Positions 33,501 to 42,809 of a DNA stretch of 64,000 nucleotides are shown piece after piece. The position numbers and the translations under genes were made by a program. This DNA is from Agarophyton chilense (Eukaryota; Rhodophyta; Florideophyceae; Gracilariales; Gracilariaceae), in NCBI GenBank assembly GCA_030374765.1, contig JARGXX010000068.1, positions 4,526,001-4,590,000 on the forward strand, written 5' to 3'. Position 1 is the first letter of the stretch. Every line of letters starts with the position of its first letter. The notes under the pieces are model-generated. The model had not been told where the DNA came from. It ran no database searches and was given only the letters and a program-made list of their open reading frames with translations.

Positions 33501-34519
33501 GGATCGTTGAGAAATGCAGTCACGATCTTTCTATGTTAACGAAGCAGAACGTAAAAACCGAGGCAACAGCTATTCCTAACGAGAGAGACTTGGTAATTGT
33601 ACAAGAAATCAACAAAACGAAAGAGACAACTGGAGAGCCCCAAAGAAAGGAAGATAGTTGTATTGTCGTTATCAGCTCTCGTGCTGGTAGCGCTCAAGAA
33701 CTGAGAGCTTGCGACCCCTCGAAATCGGTTGTGTTTAAAGTTGAAGATATACCAGACTCAGCTCACGATCTGTCAGTACCAAAGGAGACTCCAGTACAGA
33801 ATTCAGGTGTAGGAGGAGAACATTTACGCACGCCTTCTGTTGATGACAAGGATAAGCAGCCATTGCCTCGAACGGCTGCCCACAACAGCCTCGGAGCCGA
33901 TAATACGAGGACTACATCTGCACAGAGGGAGATACATCAAACTATGGCTCACAAAAGCCTCGGGACTGATAATACGACAACTGCATCTACACAGAGGGAG
34001 ATAAATTCAGAGCGGAATCCGAAAAGTATTCCTGCCCGCTATCTGGAACTGTGCACGAAAGCTTTCGTGGAGGCGTGTCGAGCTTTCCAAGTGCCCGACA
34101 TTAACACATTGACTAATCAGGAAGCCTACACAACAATGTTGGGGCTTGTTGAAAGGGAATTTGGTTTTACGGAGAAGAAATGTGTGGCAAAAATGATTTA
34201 TGATGTTGTAGGCATTCAGAATGCGTGCACTCTGCAAATGTTTATCGAAGCTTTTCAACAGATACTTGAAAGAGTGATAGCTTTGCGGAGACTGTTCTGG
34301 GCTGACGTTTTCTCCCGTGCAACATGCAAAGCGGAGGAATCAATACTTCTTTTCCACGCCCGCGACCTGCTTAAAGCGGAGCACAGACGGGGCAGAATTC
34401 ACATGACAGAACAGTGGACAGATAGTGAACTGGAGAGTTTGTTCGAGAGAGTCTCCGATGGCATGCTTGTGAATATCAAATCGTTTCTACAGTGCGTGGA
34501 CAGGATTATCGATGGATAG
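30509..34519 (+). CDS. WD-repeat protein with long disordered middle and helical C-terminus, 1336 aa
   Basis: Intronless. Residues 1-95 are Ser/Pro/Arg-rich. Residues ~100-440 look like a divergent WD40 propeller: VWDVTSHPLSL, the SSDASTAITTCQDGDIRVWS repeat, CAISEDGKYAAVSF, WHMSPNGSMLSLCSKNNNLHVY. Residues ~440-1150 are Ser/Lys/Glu-rich, very likely disordered, with many KS and SP sites and two near-identical copies of a ~25-residue unit (HNSLGADNTRTTSAQREIHQ / HKSLGTDNTTTASTQREINS). The C-terminal ~190 residues are helical and could be EF-hand-like. The layout suggests a scaffold or chromatin/RNA-associated protein; no orthologue is recognised. The start ATG follows a pyrimidine-rich leader. 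The middle segment's codon use matches the ends, so the ORF is real. Confidence 0.75.
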   Translation: MTLSRNYASRPSKYPTDSSSHRPYPPSSSFARKRPFSSPFCTPSPPSPSYRYHSPSRQRSSPHPRIRRFSSPQSSSRSSQAATFMRPLKRSRTEPLFNVFPRDFHEQSFSVTSPGIFFAALSSSTLSDRTLHCVSTGVEHKEGVAYVWDVTSHPLSLKLRGKLRHPSRVYRAVLSSDASTAITTCQDGDIRVWSAAGKDYNMKKLPFHRSCKNARSCAISEDGKYAAVSFYKGSRRGIENDRSNPVSTFQSEVFVFRLKSSLELFRTTEDGIADQVMLSENASVIAIGLCGVHPAPKVARGHRIVLVNNLGRLLTIIRDSFPPDQHGCTSWHMSPNGSMLSLCSKNNNLHVYHSGHRKDWTQPPTILESRAFQKFSRCRFVGNSDLLCAVGTAGKFKEAILGLFRVSDATLLFVLPVHISIGTILDIHPYISVSDRPQFDNPSISLSFISAKASKSGPVLNLNNFSNSRESSCKATGLSHSELKIPDSTSGHHLNNSSRSPEKNQTTNSGHTPFRLCRDPSPLSAPRTESPSASRSSAAMRSSDSSSKTPLHSRFASWLIDNEGKCSVTRSETELGQSGFCENQTSGQNKDPTPPGSGELVLDRQRQACRRLPNDHITPLLEKQKSTQLREADVHIATQGSSEKPPTLMNTKSMNRLKPVSLSKSGLEPKSRTKSETENAGILHESHLKSKKSLSPSSTDKQIIFPVPEENSSIGLREKTLVQNEKDDKALSTLEAPNIETSSNQRKETLHGQVASLKQNFKASEYSSSTGHNSNTKEHHQRCKPQPKQRVMQPCTQNENVVKTLQKKTCEPSSPVQKCTHDPVQKSREKMSAIVNDEKSKLGDLEQKENDPGLREDKSIRMTEGKAQRRSLHDEGRGKTCDSHTTLKKIRDKDKDKERTTALSESPQSEDWTPANRFAAREHNRMRKSATVCKVNGSTQDLKSPTLRKSVPDPNNTKSPSKANQEQVRAENETTRPASREAMLAKSTLKRSRGCKGGIVEKCSHDLSMLTKQNVKTEATAIPNERDLVIVQEINKTKETTGEPQRKEDSCIVVISSRAGSAQELRACDPSKSVVFKVEDIPDSAHDLSVPKETPVQNSGVGGEHLRTPSVDDKDKQPLPRTAAHNSLGADNTRTTSAQREIHQTMAHKSLGTDNTTTASTQREINSERNPKSIPARYLELCTKAFVEACRAFQVPDINTLTNQEAYTTMLGLVEREFGFTEKKCVAKMIYDVVGIQNACTLQMFIEAFQQILERVIALRRLFWADVFSRATCKAEESILLFHARDLLKAEHRRGRIHMTEQWTDSELESLFERVSDGMLVNIKSFLQCVDRIIDG

Positions 34520-35308
34520 GTTCTTGCAGGAATCTTGTTGCAAGATTCGCAAGTTCTGCTGGCGATAAGGTTACTGCAACGAAGGTTGTGTAACTGCTGA
34601 GAGGATACAGAAGCGTTATTCTCTGACTGGTCGATGAACCACTTCCTCCTCTATCTTACCCTCTCTATCCAGCTTATAAGCTTCAGTCTACCGCTCTGCG
34701 TTCTTTCGCTCTATTCCCTACTGTCTCTACGACTAATTCCATCTTACTGAGCGTCCAATTCGGCACCAACGAACTGGGCGTGAGAGAGCGATGGTGTTAC
34801 AAGAACGCTTGTAGAGAAGATGCCGCACGACTGATTCGGTGGGCACAGCTGACGGGGGGATGACGAAGCCACGCGATTCGCGTGACGCGAGGTACAACGA
34901 TAGACAGACTGCAACAAACAAGCGGCGTGTGGGCCGCAGCCTCACTCACGCCACTGTGCACACGGCGCGGCGAGCTCTGCGCGCGTCACGCTGCGCAACT
35001 TGCGCAAGGCCGTCCACCAGCCAATCAATTGCGCGCTTTCGTTTCGGCAGCTTCATGCTGATCCGTTTGCTGCACCCTTCCGCCGCTCACTGTAACGCCG
35101 TGCTACAGAGCGCTCACCTCAGCGCTCTTGGCGCTGACGCCGCTGCCGCCAATAGCAACATTGCCATTCCGTGGTTTCAACTCCGAGCGCGTACGTCGCC
35201 CTCGCCCTGCTCTCGTCGTCGCCATGTCCTCTCATTCTCCGTCACTGGCGCTGCTTAGCCCCAGTACCATGCGATAAACCACCACACCTGCCGAGCCTTC
35301 TATCAGCC
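34520..35308. other. Intergenic region and leader of the Pro-rich gene
   Basis: A CTTATAAG motif at 34673-34681 is a possible core promoter. 34900-35290 is GC-rich with codon-like composition, but the longer frames in it (one in phase with the next gene from 35171) are low-complexity, so I treat them as 5' UTR. Confidence 0.35.
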
Positions 35309-36262
35309 ATGAGCGCCCACTCCGCCAGCCTTGACCACAGGCTTCTCAGCGCTCAGCAACGCGTCCATGCAATTAAAATTCGTCTTCAAGCACTTATCGC
35401 CGATCAGCGTTCGTTATCTTCTTCAAGTGCTCGTTCATCGCCGCTGCTCTCTGCCACTGCTTCATCGTCAAGTCACTCATCTCATGAAATTGATGACATT
35501 TCGGACGTCAACGACTCATTGCGGCGTCGCTCGCTTTCTCGCTCCACGTTGCAGCCCAAACGCATACATTTCGTGTCCAATCAGGAAGCACATGGTTCGT
35601 CTCAACGCACCTGCTCTTCGCCGCTGCCTCTGACGCAGTCTGAGGTGTCAGGCACTGTTCGGCAGTGTCAACCACAATCAGCACCAACCATCTCCCAAAC
35701 TCAGTCTCAATCGCCTCATAATATTACCTCCCATTCTTCATATGTGTCCCGTCATCTCATCACCACAAATGTGCCAAGCTCTATCTCAACCCATCCAACG
35801 TCGCAAACAGAGACACCGCTTTCACTCGTCACTCACACACCTCCGCCAGCGTCAATACCACCACCACCGCCTCCACCACCGCCTCCACCACCGCCAACCC
35901 TGTTGGGAAAAGTTTCATCCAAGCGCCGCGTACCACCCCCACCTCCATCAGCTAATGAATCCAAGAACGTCTTTGAACAGCAATCCCTGTCCAACTCATC
36001 CCCGCAATTTCGCATTGAGAAGAAGCTCGATGCGATGCATATAACTCTCACGACTGCATTATCGTTGCTGCAATCACAACCGGCTACCGTGGCTCTCTCG
36101 TCTGGCGCCCCGCTTGACAGCCCTAGACCGCTGAAGAAGCAACCACCGCCTGAACACGCTGTAAAAGTTTTTGATGCCCGTCAGCAAATGTTGGAAGAGC
36201 TTAAGAAGAAGATTGAAAAGAGGCAAAAGGAAGCTGAGGAAGGCGCTATTGCGAATTATTGA
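35309..36262 (+). CDS. Proline-rich protein with C-terminal coiled coil, 317 aa
   Basis: The start at ATG 35309 (GCCATGA) gives a Ser-rich protein beginning MSAHSASLDHRLLSAQQR, a predicted amphipathic helix. Residues ~15-185 are Ser/Gln-rich. A run of 13 prolines near residue 190 and a second PPPPP run follow; then comes a conserved-looking helical part with KKLDAMHITLTTALSLL and a basic coiled coil ARQQMLEELKKKIEKRQKEAEE at the end. Poly-Pro followed by a helix recalls profilin/SH3-binding actin regulators, or subunits of WAVE/BRK1-type complexes. No WH2 or VCA motif is present, so the role is left open. Confidence 0.65.
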   Translation: MSAHSASLDHRLLSAQQRVHAIKIRLQALIADQRSLSSSSARSSPLLSATASSSSHSSHEIDDISDVNDSLRRRSLSRSTLQPKRIHFVSNQEAHGSSQRTCSSPLPLTQSEVSGTVRQCQPQSAPTISQTQSQSPHNITSHSSYVSRHLITTNVPSSISTHPTSQTETPLSLVTHTPPPASIPPPPPPPPPPPPPTLLGKVSSKRRVPPPPPSANESKNVFEQQSLSNSSPQFRIEKKLDAMHITLTTALSLLQSQPATVALSSGAPLDSPRPLKKQPPPEHAVKVFDARQQMLEELKKKIEKRQKEAEEGAIANY

Positions 36263-36888
36263 CCAATCCATTTTTGCTGCACTTTTGCAAAGGAAGGAAG
36301 CGCGTCAAGACCTACCAGGCTTTCCTTATGAACGGGTGCAATAGCGAGATTCCGGTGAACTGCAGACTGCCAACGTCGCTTCATTTGCAGTGTTAGATGG
36401 GAGCGCTTGGGAGTAAAACAAAGAGCCTCATTCTTGTACAAAATGAAGTACATTCCCTTTCCTCTGTTGATCCCTTACATGTGCGAAGAGATGACGCGAG
36501 CGTCGTGCAGAACCCTTCCCCTTTCAACTCCGTATGTTGTCAGAGTATCTTCGATCTGGTTCAAGAGGTGAGATGTGCGGTAACCCTTACCTGTGAGCAT
36601 TCTGCGTGAATGGCTAGACAGTGGGACAACAAGTAGGCGATTGTATGACGTGCGTCACATCTTCGCATCACAAGATCCGCTATTTTCACAAAAAGATGTT
36701 CGTCAATCTCGAGATTCTACTTCCATGCGTGAGATCATGTTTCAAACGACTCTGTATGCAGAGCAAACACGTTTTACGATATTTCGCACGCAATGAGGGC
36801 TCATGGCCTGTTTGAGAACCAAAAAGATGGGGAGGAGCACTTCGGAAGGAGAGAGCCATTGAGGTATGGCTTTCATTCGGATTTAGCC
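36263..36888. other. Intergenic region
   Basis: No gene recognised. The frame of the next gene is open from ATG 36793, but its first 32 codons do not look like a targeting peptide. Confidence 0.4.
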
Positions 36889-37875
36889 ATGTTGGCATGG
36901 ATTCCGCTTACACATTGCTCGAGGGACCATCGGAGCGCACGGCAACTAAGCACCTCGTGTTGTGAACAAGCCGATCATTACGACAGACGAAGATGTTCTC
37001 GACGGTCTGTTCTTCTATCTGCGGCGGTTGCAGCATTATGGCTACCTTTGAGGGGGGCTGAGGCTCTGTGCGGCGAACCTGACCCATTCTTCACCCACTT
37101 TCTGGATTGGCGAGAGGGCTTTGCAACCAATGGGAATCGTCAGATACACTACCGGTTAATCGGCTCCAAAAGGAAAGAGAACAAGTCCAAGAAGTATCCT
37201 GTGTTGTACCTTGGAGATGCTGGTACAGCTATCGCTAGCGGAGAAACACTAGAGTTACTCGGTGGAACAGATCGTCGTATCCTATTTGTCGACCAACTTG
37301 GAGTCGGTGAATCACAAAGTTTGGACTCTCAGCAAACGTATCAGTGGTCTGAGTTGGCGGCTGATGAAGTGTCGTCTGCCCTCCTGCAGTCTGACATCGC
37401 AAACAAAACGACGCGCACAAAGATCCATATTGTCGCTGTTGGATTCGGCATTCAAGTCGCAGATGTTCTTCTCAGGCGTTCTGACGTCGAACGCACAGGT
37501 TATCAGGTAGCATCCTTAATAGCGGAAGGATGGTCCCTACCTCAGAAAACTGCCAACAATTTATCATTTGACTCTATGCAGGGAGATCGGATTTGTGCTG
37601 TAGAAGGAGCGGATGGAGGTAACACTGATTTGTTGCGGATGATATACGGGAGTAGTAATTGGAACCCAAAGATTGCTTTGAAGGATATAGCTGCATCTAT
37701 TCCTATTATGGCTCTACGTATGAAAGATTGGCCGTCCTTGGGTATGCTAGATATGTCGATCAGAGAACAGGTGTTGGATGGAAGTGGGCGTATCGCACAT
37801 TTGGCTGCCACTGAGCAATGTTTAGAAGAAATGAAGAGATTTTTCGACGAAGTGGAGGGGAACGAAGCCAAGTAG
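36889..37875 (+). CDS. Thylakoid-lumen-type alpha/beta-hydrolase homologue lacking the nucleophile, 328 aa
   Basis: The N-terminus is a bipartite plastid presequence: ~36 residues rich in Ser/Arg/Cys, then the twin-arginine signal RRCSRRSVLLSAAVAALWLP followed by an Ala-x-Ala-like end. This predicts import into the chloroplast and Tat export to the thylakoid lumen. The mature part resembles proline-iminopeptidase-like alpha/beta hydrolases: YPVLYLGDAGTA in place of HGGPG, then RRILFVDQLGVGES (the DQ-x-G-x-G-x-S loop). The nucleophile elbow, expected G-x-S-x-G, reads HIVAVGFGIQVAD, without Ser. A late conserved His is not evident. Likely a non-catalytic paralogue, or a divergent enzyme. Start could also be 36793. 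Confidence 0.7.
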   Translation: MLAWIPLTHCSRDHRSARQLSTSCCEQADHYDRRRCSRRSVLLSAAVAALWLPLRGAEALCGEPDPFFTHFLDWREGFATNGNRQIHYRLIGSKRKENKSKKYPVLYLGDAGTAIASGETLELLGGTDRRILFVDQLGVGESQSLDSQQTYQWSELAADEVSSALLQSDIANKTTRTKIHIVAVGFGIQVADVLLRRSDVERTGYQVASLIAEGWSLPQKTANNLSFDSMQGDRICAVEGADGGNTDLLRMIYGSSNWNPKIALKDIAASIPIMALRMKDWPSLGMLDMSIREQVLDGSGRIAHLAATEQCLEEMKRFFDEVEGNEAK

Positions 37876-39134
37876 TCAATACGAAAGTATCTCCGACGTC
37901 ATTCGGAGTTCTATGTAGGCAAAATGATCTTGCTTCAGCTTTACGTCCGAAAAGCTTCGTTGCTGGCACCATCCAAGACTGGTACGGTTGTTCCCCTCAA
38001 TTGTCACAACGGACCATAAATTCTTCATCAATGTCAAAAAGTCCCCAATGTTATCCAGTCCAAAGGCCATCTCAAAATTTTACAGCTGAATCAGTACATT
38101 TGTGGTACCGTTCATACCTTAGTAAGTTATAGATGAGCTTCAGTTCCCATATGCCAAGTAATATTGCTGATAAAGCATGTACGAATGTCGATAAACTACT
38201 TCTTTCCATCGAGACGAGTGTCTTCTTTCTGCTTGATAGCGAGTATCGTTCGTCGATTTTTGTATACTATGGGGTTGTTTTAGCTTCAATATCTAAAACG
38301 CTTTTTCTAACCGTTTGGTTAAAAACTATAGTTTTTCAACCTTGTTACGATTACTGAACTCCCTCAACTCATTTTGAAAGGGAGCATTGGATTTGAATGA
38401 TATTCTCTGTTGCTTGAGCTTTTGGCTACAGGTGATCATCGTTTTTTGTGGTGTCATCCACTTCACCTATACTGAAAGTGTGTCATCGGCGGGAAATTAC
38501 ATCACGATGCGGGGGCTGCGAAGGCAAGTTTTTATAAGCGGAAATGCAAAAACTTAAAAATAATGGAAGCATTGTCGTCAACTCTTGACATGCCGGGTAT
38601 TTTCAACATGATTCCAAGATAAGTCTCGTCTATAAAGTATCTGATAGTTTTTGTGTGTAGTACAAATGTCTCTTTCTGGCTTCAAGTCTGAAAAAACCAC
38701 CAAAATCGGAATACGTATGGGAAAAAGGTGCAGAATCAAAGGAGGGAAAAATAAGCGATGTTCTTCCACATCGCATGTCATGACCCACGAGCTGGCCGAA
38801 ATCGAAACCGCGATTTGGCAATCCTCCATGTTGCGACGATCATTCACAATGAAGAACTTACCATTTGCCCACTCCAACGGAACAACTGCTTCGTTACGAG
38901 GTGATGAGAACTTGTACCAGGAATTATTCTCTGAGCTCGTTTTCAATCAAGTTCTATTTTCTTTGCTCCGTTTCAAAGAGACTACGAATGCCTTCCATGG
39001 AGCATGCTAATTTCAAATTTTGACGATAATGGGTGATACGGAAAGCAAACGATGTAGTGAATGTGTTATGGTAAATCATGAGATGGTACTGAGTTCATTT
39101 TTTCCCTCGGACTTGGTTTTCTTCAGGGAACATA
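37876..39134. other. 1.26 kb region without a supportable gene
   Basis: Only short ORFs of no recognised family, the longest 38651-39010 plus (Lys/Arg-rich, no domain). It ends at the TA target of the Tc1/mariner insertion. Confidence 0.4.
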
Positions 39135-40435
39135 CAGTGCGTTTCAAAAACATATCCCTTTACAAAAACTGCGCCAAAAAGGCATTTCACGTACTGTAGA
39201 GCACATTTCACAACAAATAAAAACCACTAAGTCAATAACACTGTTTCAAAAGTATATCCTTTATACAATCATTCGCTCAATTATGGCTCGTGGCGCACCT
39301 CTCACACGCTCTGAACAGCAGGAAATCATGGAATTAGTAGGTCAGGGTATGATTCCAGCAGATATAGCCCGAAAACTCAAGCGCAGCCTAAAAAAAATCA
39401 GCAACTTCATCAAAAACCCCGCTACATACGGAACAAAGCGTTCAACCGGCCGTCCTACGGCACTATCCCCGGCCGATAAGCGTGGAATTAAGAGAGAACT
39501 ATGCCGCAACACTTCATCTTGCGGGAAAATTGTCAAAAATCTAAATTTGCCTCTATCACGATCTACAATATGGCGTGAAGTCAACCGTCAAAATTTGTTC
39601 AAGTACACAAAAATGAGGAAAACTTTTTTTTTAAAAGATAATCACAAGAAAAATCGAGTTAAATGGTGTGCTCAAAAGGCTTTATTGGAAAACGGAATGG
39701 AATAATGTTATCTTTTCCGACGAAAAAAAGTTTAACCTTGATGGTCCAGATTGCTATAAATTTTATTGGCATGATCTACGAAAAGGAAAGAAGGAATTTG
39801 TGATTAGGCATTCAGGACGCGCATCAGTAATGGTTTGGGCTGGAATCTCCACGAAAGGAGCAACTGATATGGCTTTTGTTGAAACTACAATGAACTCTGA
39901 GAAGTATGCTGAGGTTCTAGAAAACTATCTTTTATTTTTTTCATACTGTATGCACGGAGAAGAATTCATTTTTCAGCAAGATAATGCACCTGTGCATAAG
40001 TCTAATTCTATGAAACAGTGGTTCAATAGTCTAAATATGTCGGTTATGGAATGGCCTGCGCGCTCTCCTGACCTCAACCCTATCGAAATCATTTGGGGAA
40101 TGTTGGCCCGAATGGTTTATGGGCAAGGAAGGCAATTTGATACAGTTTTTGATTTGAAAAATTGTATCAAAGATTGCTGGGAAAAGATTGACTGTAATGC
40201 TATCAATCCTTTTATAGAATCAATGCCAAAGCGTTGTATAAGTGTTATACAGGCTAGAGAAGCAAAAATAAACTAATGAACTCGCGTTAGAATAAAAAGG
40301 ATGCAATAAAGGTTATGATTTTGAAACAGTTTTTTTACTTGAAAATTTTTTCACACTGATTTTGTTAGTTGTACTTTAGCCAAAACGTCGATTTTTGGAA
40401 AATTTGCGCGAGGGATATGATTTTGAAACAGACTT
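39135..40435 (+). mobile_element. Tc1/mariner-family transposon, 1.3 kb, flanked by TA
   Basis: Left end CAGTGCGTTTCAAAAACATA and right end (read inward) AAGTCTGTTTCAAAATCATA form imperfect terminal inverted repeats of about 25 bp. Both are directly preceded by TA, the duplicated target of this family. One transposase gene lies inside in plus orientation. A second TIR-like box (TGTTTCAAAAGTATATCC) lies inside the left end at 39243. Confidence 0.85.
39283..40276 (+). pseudogene. Tc1/mariner DD34E transposase with one frameshift
   Basis: Residues 1-140 (39283-39705) hold an HTH DNA-binding region: LTRSEQQEIMELVGQGM, ADIARKLKRSLKKI, and the GRPTALSPADKR linker followed by a second HTH. The catalytic part continues in another frame from about 39675: VIFSDEKKFNLDGPD (first Asp), FQQDNAPVHKS (second Asp) and SPDLNPIEIIW (Glu), with 34 residues between second Asp and Glu. 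A single shift near 39675-39690 is the only visible defect, so the copy is young; a ribosomal frameshift is possible but less likely. Confidence 0.8.
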
Positions 40436-40510
40436 TATTTGGATTATGTCGGAGCTCATGGTTCCACAAACACATTTGAACAAAAAAGGTCCAAATCCGT
40501 TTTGAATCAG

Positions 40511-40565
40511 AAGAGTAGTTTATCTTGGGGGGTTTGAACTTCAACCCCCAAGATAAACTACTCTT
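40511..40565. repeat. Perfect 21-bp inverted repeat
   Basis: AAGAGTAGTTTATCTTGGGG and one further G pair exactly with the downstream arm CCCCCAAGATAAACTACTCTT over a 13-nt loop. It lies 76 nt past the right end of the Tc1/mariner element. It could be a foldback MITE remnant or a strong RNA hairpin. Confidence 0.85.
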
Positions 40566-41767
40566 GAGGGTAGTAGATACGCTAAAAAAAAAGACTTGCG
40601 GCAAGACACGTGGGGAGCGGCAAGTGCACGGAAACCGGCCTTTGGTTGGCCGAGATTCCAATAGCAATTAGTCCAGTAGCTCCGCCACAGCGTGATATCT
40701 ATACGTTATATACGTGGAACAAAGTTACCGGTTGATGGGAGCCGAAGAAATTTCCTTTGCTGAAGCAAGTGTAACAAAAGTGCTCCTGCATGGAATCGTT
40801 TTTCCAAGCAGCAGCTCGTTGTGTCTGGCAGAAGAGATGTTCCCGCGAGCTTACAGACCGTGCTCAAACGAGTGCGCAAGAAACAAATCACCGATTGCCA
40901 ACGAAACGTACTGAATGCCGTGCGGAGTAAGCCCAAAGTGTGAAAATGCTGGTAATAGACGTGGCTGGAAGCTGGCTGTTGGGACGGACGATGGCGGCTC
41001 CGCCACCGCCTCCGGGCTTCTGATGCAAAAAAAAAAACGCTTCAACAGACGTTGTGGGAACCTCGAAAGTGGGGTGTGGTATTGTGCGAGAACGGCATGG
41101 GGAGACCAGGTGCCCCTTTACGCGTACAGGAGTAGGAGTACAATCAGAGCTCGATGTCCGGGCGTGGAGGGCCCTTTGCAGCGGGCGTCCATCAGGCCGC
41201 AGGTTGAAAGTCGAGCAACGGCGGCAACAATATGATATGGAGATATGTGAACTTCGTTCCAAATTAGTGAGTACGAGGTAGAGAAGCACGAAATAGATGC
41301 CAGGCAGAAACGGAGAACGACGCTGTGCAGCGCGAAAACAGTTGACTCGGAGCGCGACAGTTTAGCTCGGACCGGAGCGCCATGAGTGGAAGCCACAGCT
41401 TGACGTAGACAGTGTCCGTGAAGTGTAGAAGCGTAGGGGTACATGTCTGGAATGACGTACACGGTTTAAAGAGGTGGTGTTTACTGTGGGATGGAGAAGA
41501 GAAAAAGAAACGAGGCGAGATCGAGGTGGGGGAGCAGTGGGAAAAAGAGAAGCAGTTATAGTACGATGACGCGATGAAAGCGACTGCAACTTAGATACAG
41601 AGCGAGGCGCTGGGGCGGTGCGATACACTAGGCGACGCCACACCACATCACACAAGCGCGAAAAACAGAGCGGTGCGCAGCAGCGGGCGCAAAAGGTGTC
41701 CACAAACGCACCATGCGGCAAAATGCGACGAGGCGCGGCTGCTCACGCAAAGTGCGGGCGTAGGGCG
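40566..41767. other. 1.2 kb region without a supportable gene
   Basis: ORFs overlap in several frames and none is family-like. The part nearest 41767 is the 3' flank of the A20/AN1 gene. Confidence 0.4.
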
Positions 41768-42286
41768 TCATAGGCGGTTGACCTTGCTCGCTTTGACGGT
41801 AGGATTGTCCTTTGCCAGCTGCTCGCGTTGTCGCGCGCGGAAATCGAAGTCACAATCGTGTTGCTCTGCGTGTCGATGTTCGGAACAGAAGGTGCGCTCG
41901 CAGACGCAGTTGAAGCCCAGCAGACCCACCTTCTTGCTACATTTGAAGCAGCGCATTCTGTTCTTTTGCTGGGGGCGGGAGGGGGCGGGGGGGGCGGCAG
42001 CTGCGGCAGCTGCGGCTGCGGCGGCAGCGGCGGCCGTGGCGACGGGGGAGGTGGGCGAGACGGAGGGCGGCGAGACGACGACGGGCGGGCGCCTTGTAGG
42101 AGAAGGGGAGGCGGGGGCGACGGCCGAGGTGGAGGCGGAGGCGGAGGCGGCAGCAGGTGGCGGCTGCGTCGGCTGCGGCTCGGTGGCCAAGTGCTTCTTG
42201 TAGCATGAGGAGCACATGTTGCGCGTGGCGGGCGAGCCGAAAAAGCCGCAGTTCTTGACGCAGAGTGGGTTTCTGGTGGTGGACAT
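41768..42286 (-). CDS. A20/AN1 zinc-finger stress-associated protein, 172 aa
   Basis: Starting at ATG 42284-42286, residues 9-28 form an A20 finger (Cys9-x3-Cys13, GFFGSPATRNM, Cys25-x2-Cys28). A Pro/Ala/Ser linker includes a 15-Ala run. The C-terminal AN1 finger reads CFKCSKKVGLLGF, then CVCERTFCSEH, RHAEQHDCDFDF. This two-finger order is that of plant SAP and animal ZFAND5/6 proteins, which bind ubiquitin chains and act in stress responses and proteasome regulation. An in-frame extension upstream to 42628 is pure Pro/His-rich and lies in a C-tract leader, so it is excluded. A TATAAAG at 42633-42639 on this strand supports a ~325-nt leader. The gene sits in very GC-rich DNA. Confidence 0.88.
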   Translation of the reverse strand: MSTTRNPLCVKNCGFFGSPATRNMCSSCYKKHLATEPQPTQPPPAAASASASTSAVAPASPSPTRRPPVVVSPPSVSPTSPVATAAAAAAAAAAAAAAPPAPSRPQQKNRMRCFKCSKKVGLLGFNCVCERTFCSEHRHAEQHDCDFDFRARQREQLAKDNPTVKASKVNRL

Positions 42287-42379
42287 GGCAGCGGAAGCGG
42301 GGGTTGGAGGTGAGGGTGGGGTGGTGGGGTTGGGGATGGGGGAGGGGGGGATATGGGAGGGAGGGAGGAGCTGGCGGGT

Positions 42380-42760
42380 GGAGGTGTGGAGATGGGGGGG
42401 TGGGGGGGGGGGGGGGTGGGGAGGGGAGAGAGGCGGGAATGGGGAGATGCGGGGTGTGGCGGCGGAGAGGAGGAGTGGCGGGTGGCGGGGTGAGGGGTGG
42501 AGGGGGGGGGGGGGGGGGGTGGCGCAGGGCGGAGATGAGGGGTGTGGTGGTGGTGGGGGGGGGGGGGGGGGGGGGGGAGGGGCGCGGGGGGGTCGTGAGG
42601 CAAAATGTGCAGGCTGGAGGGCGCGCACGCGGCTTTATACAGTGCGCGCTCGCGCGTGCGCATTGCTGTGTCGCCAACGGGCGGCGCGTTGGCCGCTGGC
42701 GCGACCGACGTTGCGCTTCACGCATGCACACCACCACCCCCCCCCCCCCCCCCCGAAAGG
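42380..42760. repeat. Cluster of G/C homopolymer tracts in the A20/AN1 leader and promoter
   Basis: Plus-strand G runs of about 10-20 nt occur around 42398-42416, 42500-42519 and 42556-42577, and a C run around 42738-42755. They correspond to poly-C in the mRNA leader and can form G-quadruplexes on the template strand. Length may be unstable or affected by sequencing error. Confidence 0.8.
42633..42639 (-). promoter_or_regulatory. TATA box (TATAAAG) of the A20/AN1 gene
   Basis: On the minus strand GTATAAAGCC, about 350 nt upstream of the ATG. It places transcription start near 42605, inside the G/C-tract cluster. Confidence 0.6.
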
Positions 42761-42809
42761 TAAATCAATGTTGACGCGCCCCCGCCCCCAAACGCAAGCC
42801 CCCAAAACG

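Noticed and set aside
42287..42628. N-terminal extension of the A20/AN1 protein
   Set aside because: Pure Pro/His-rich translation of C tracts, and the A20 finger normally sits near the N-terminus.
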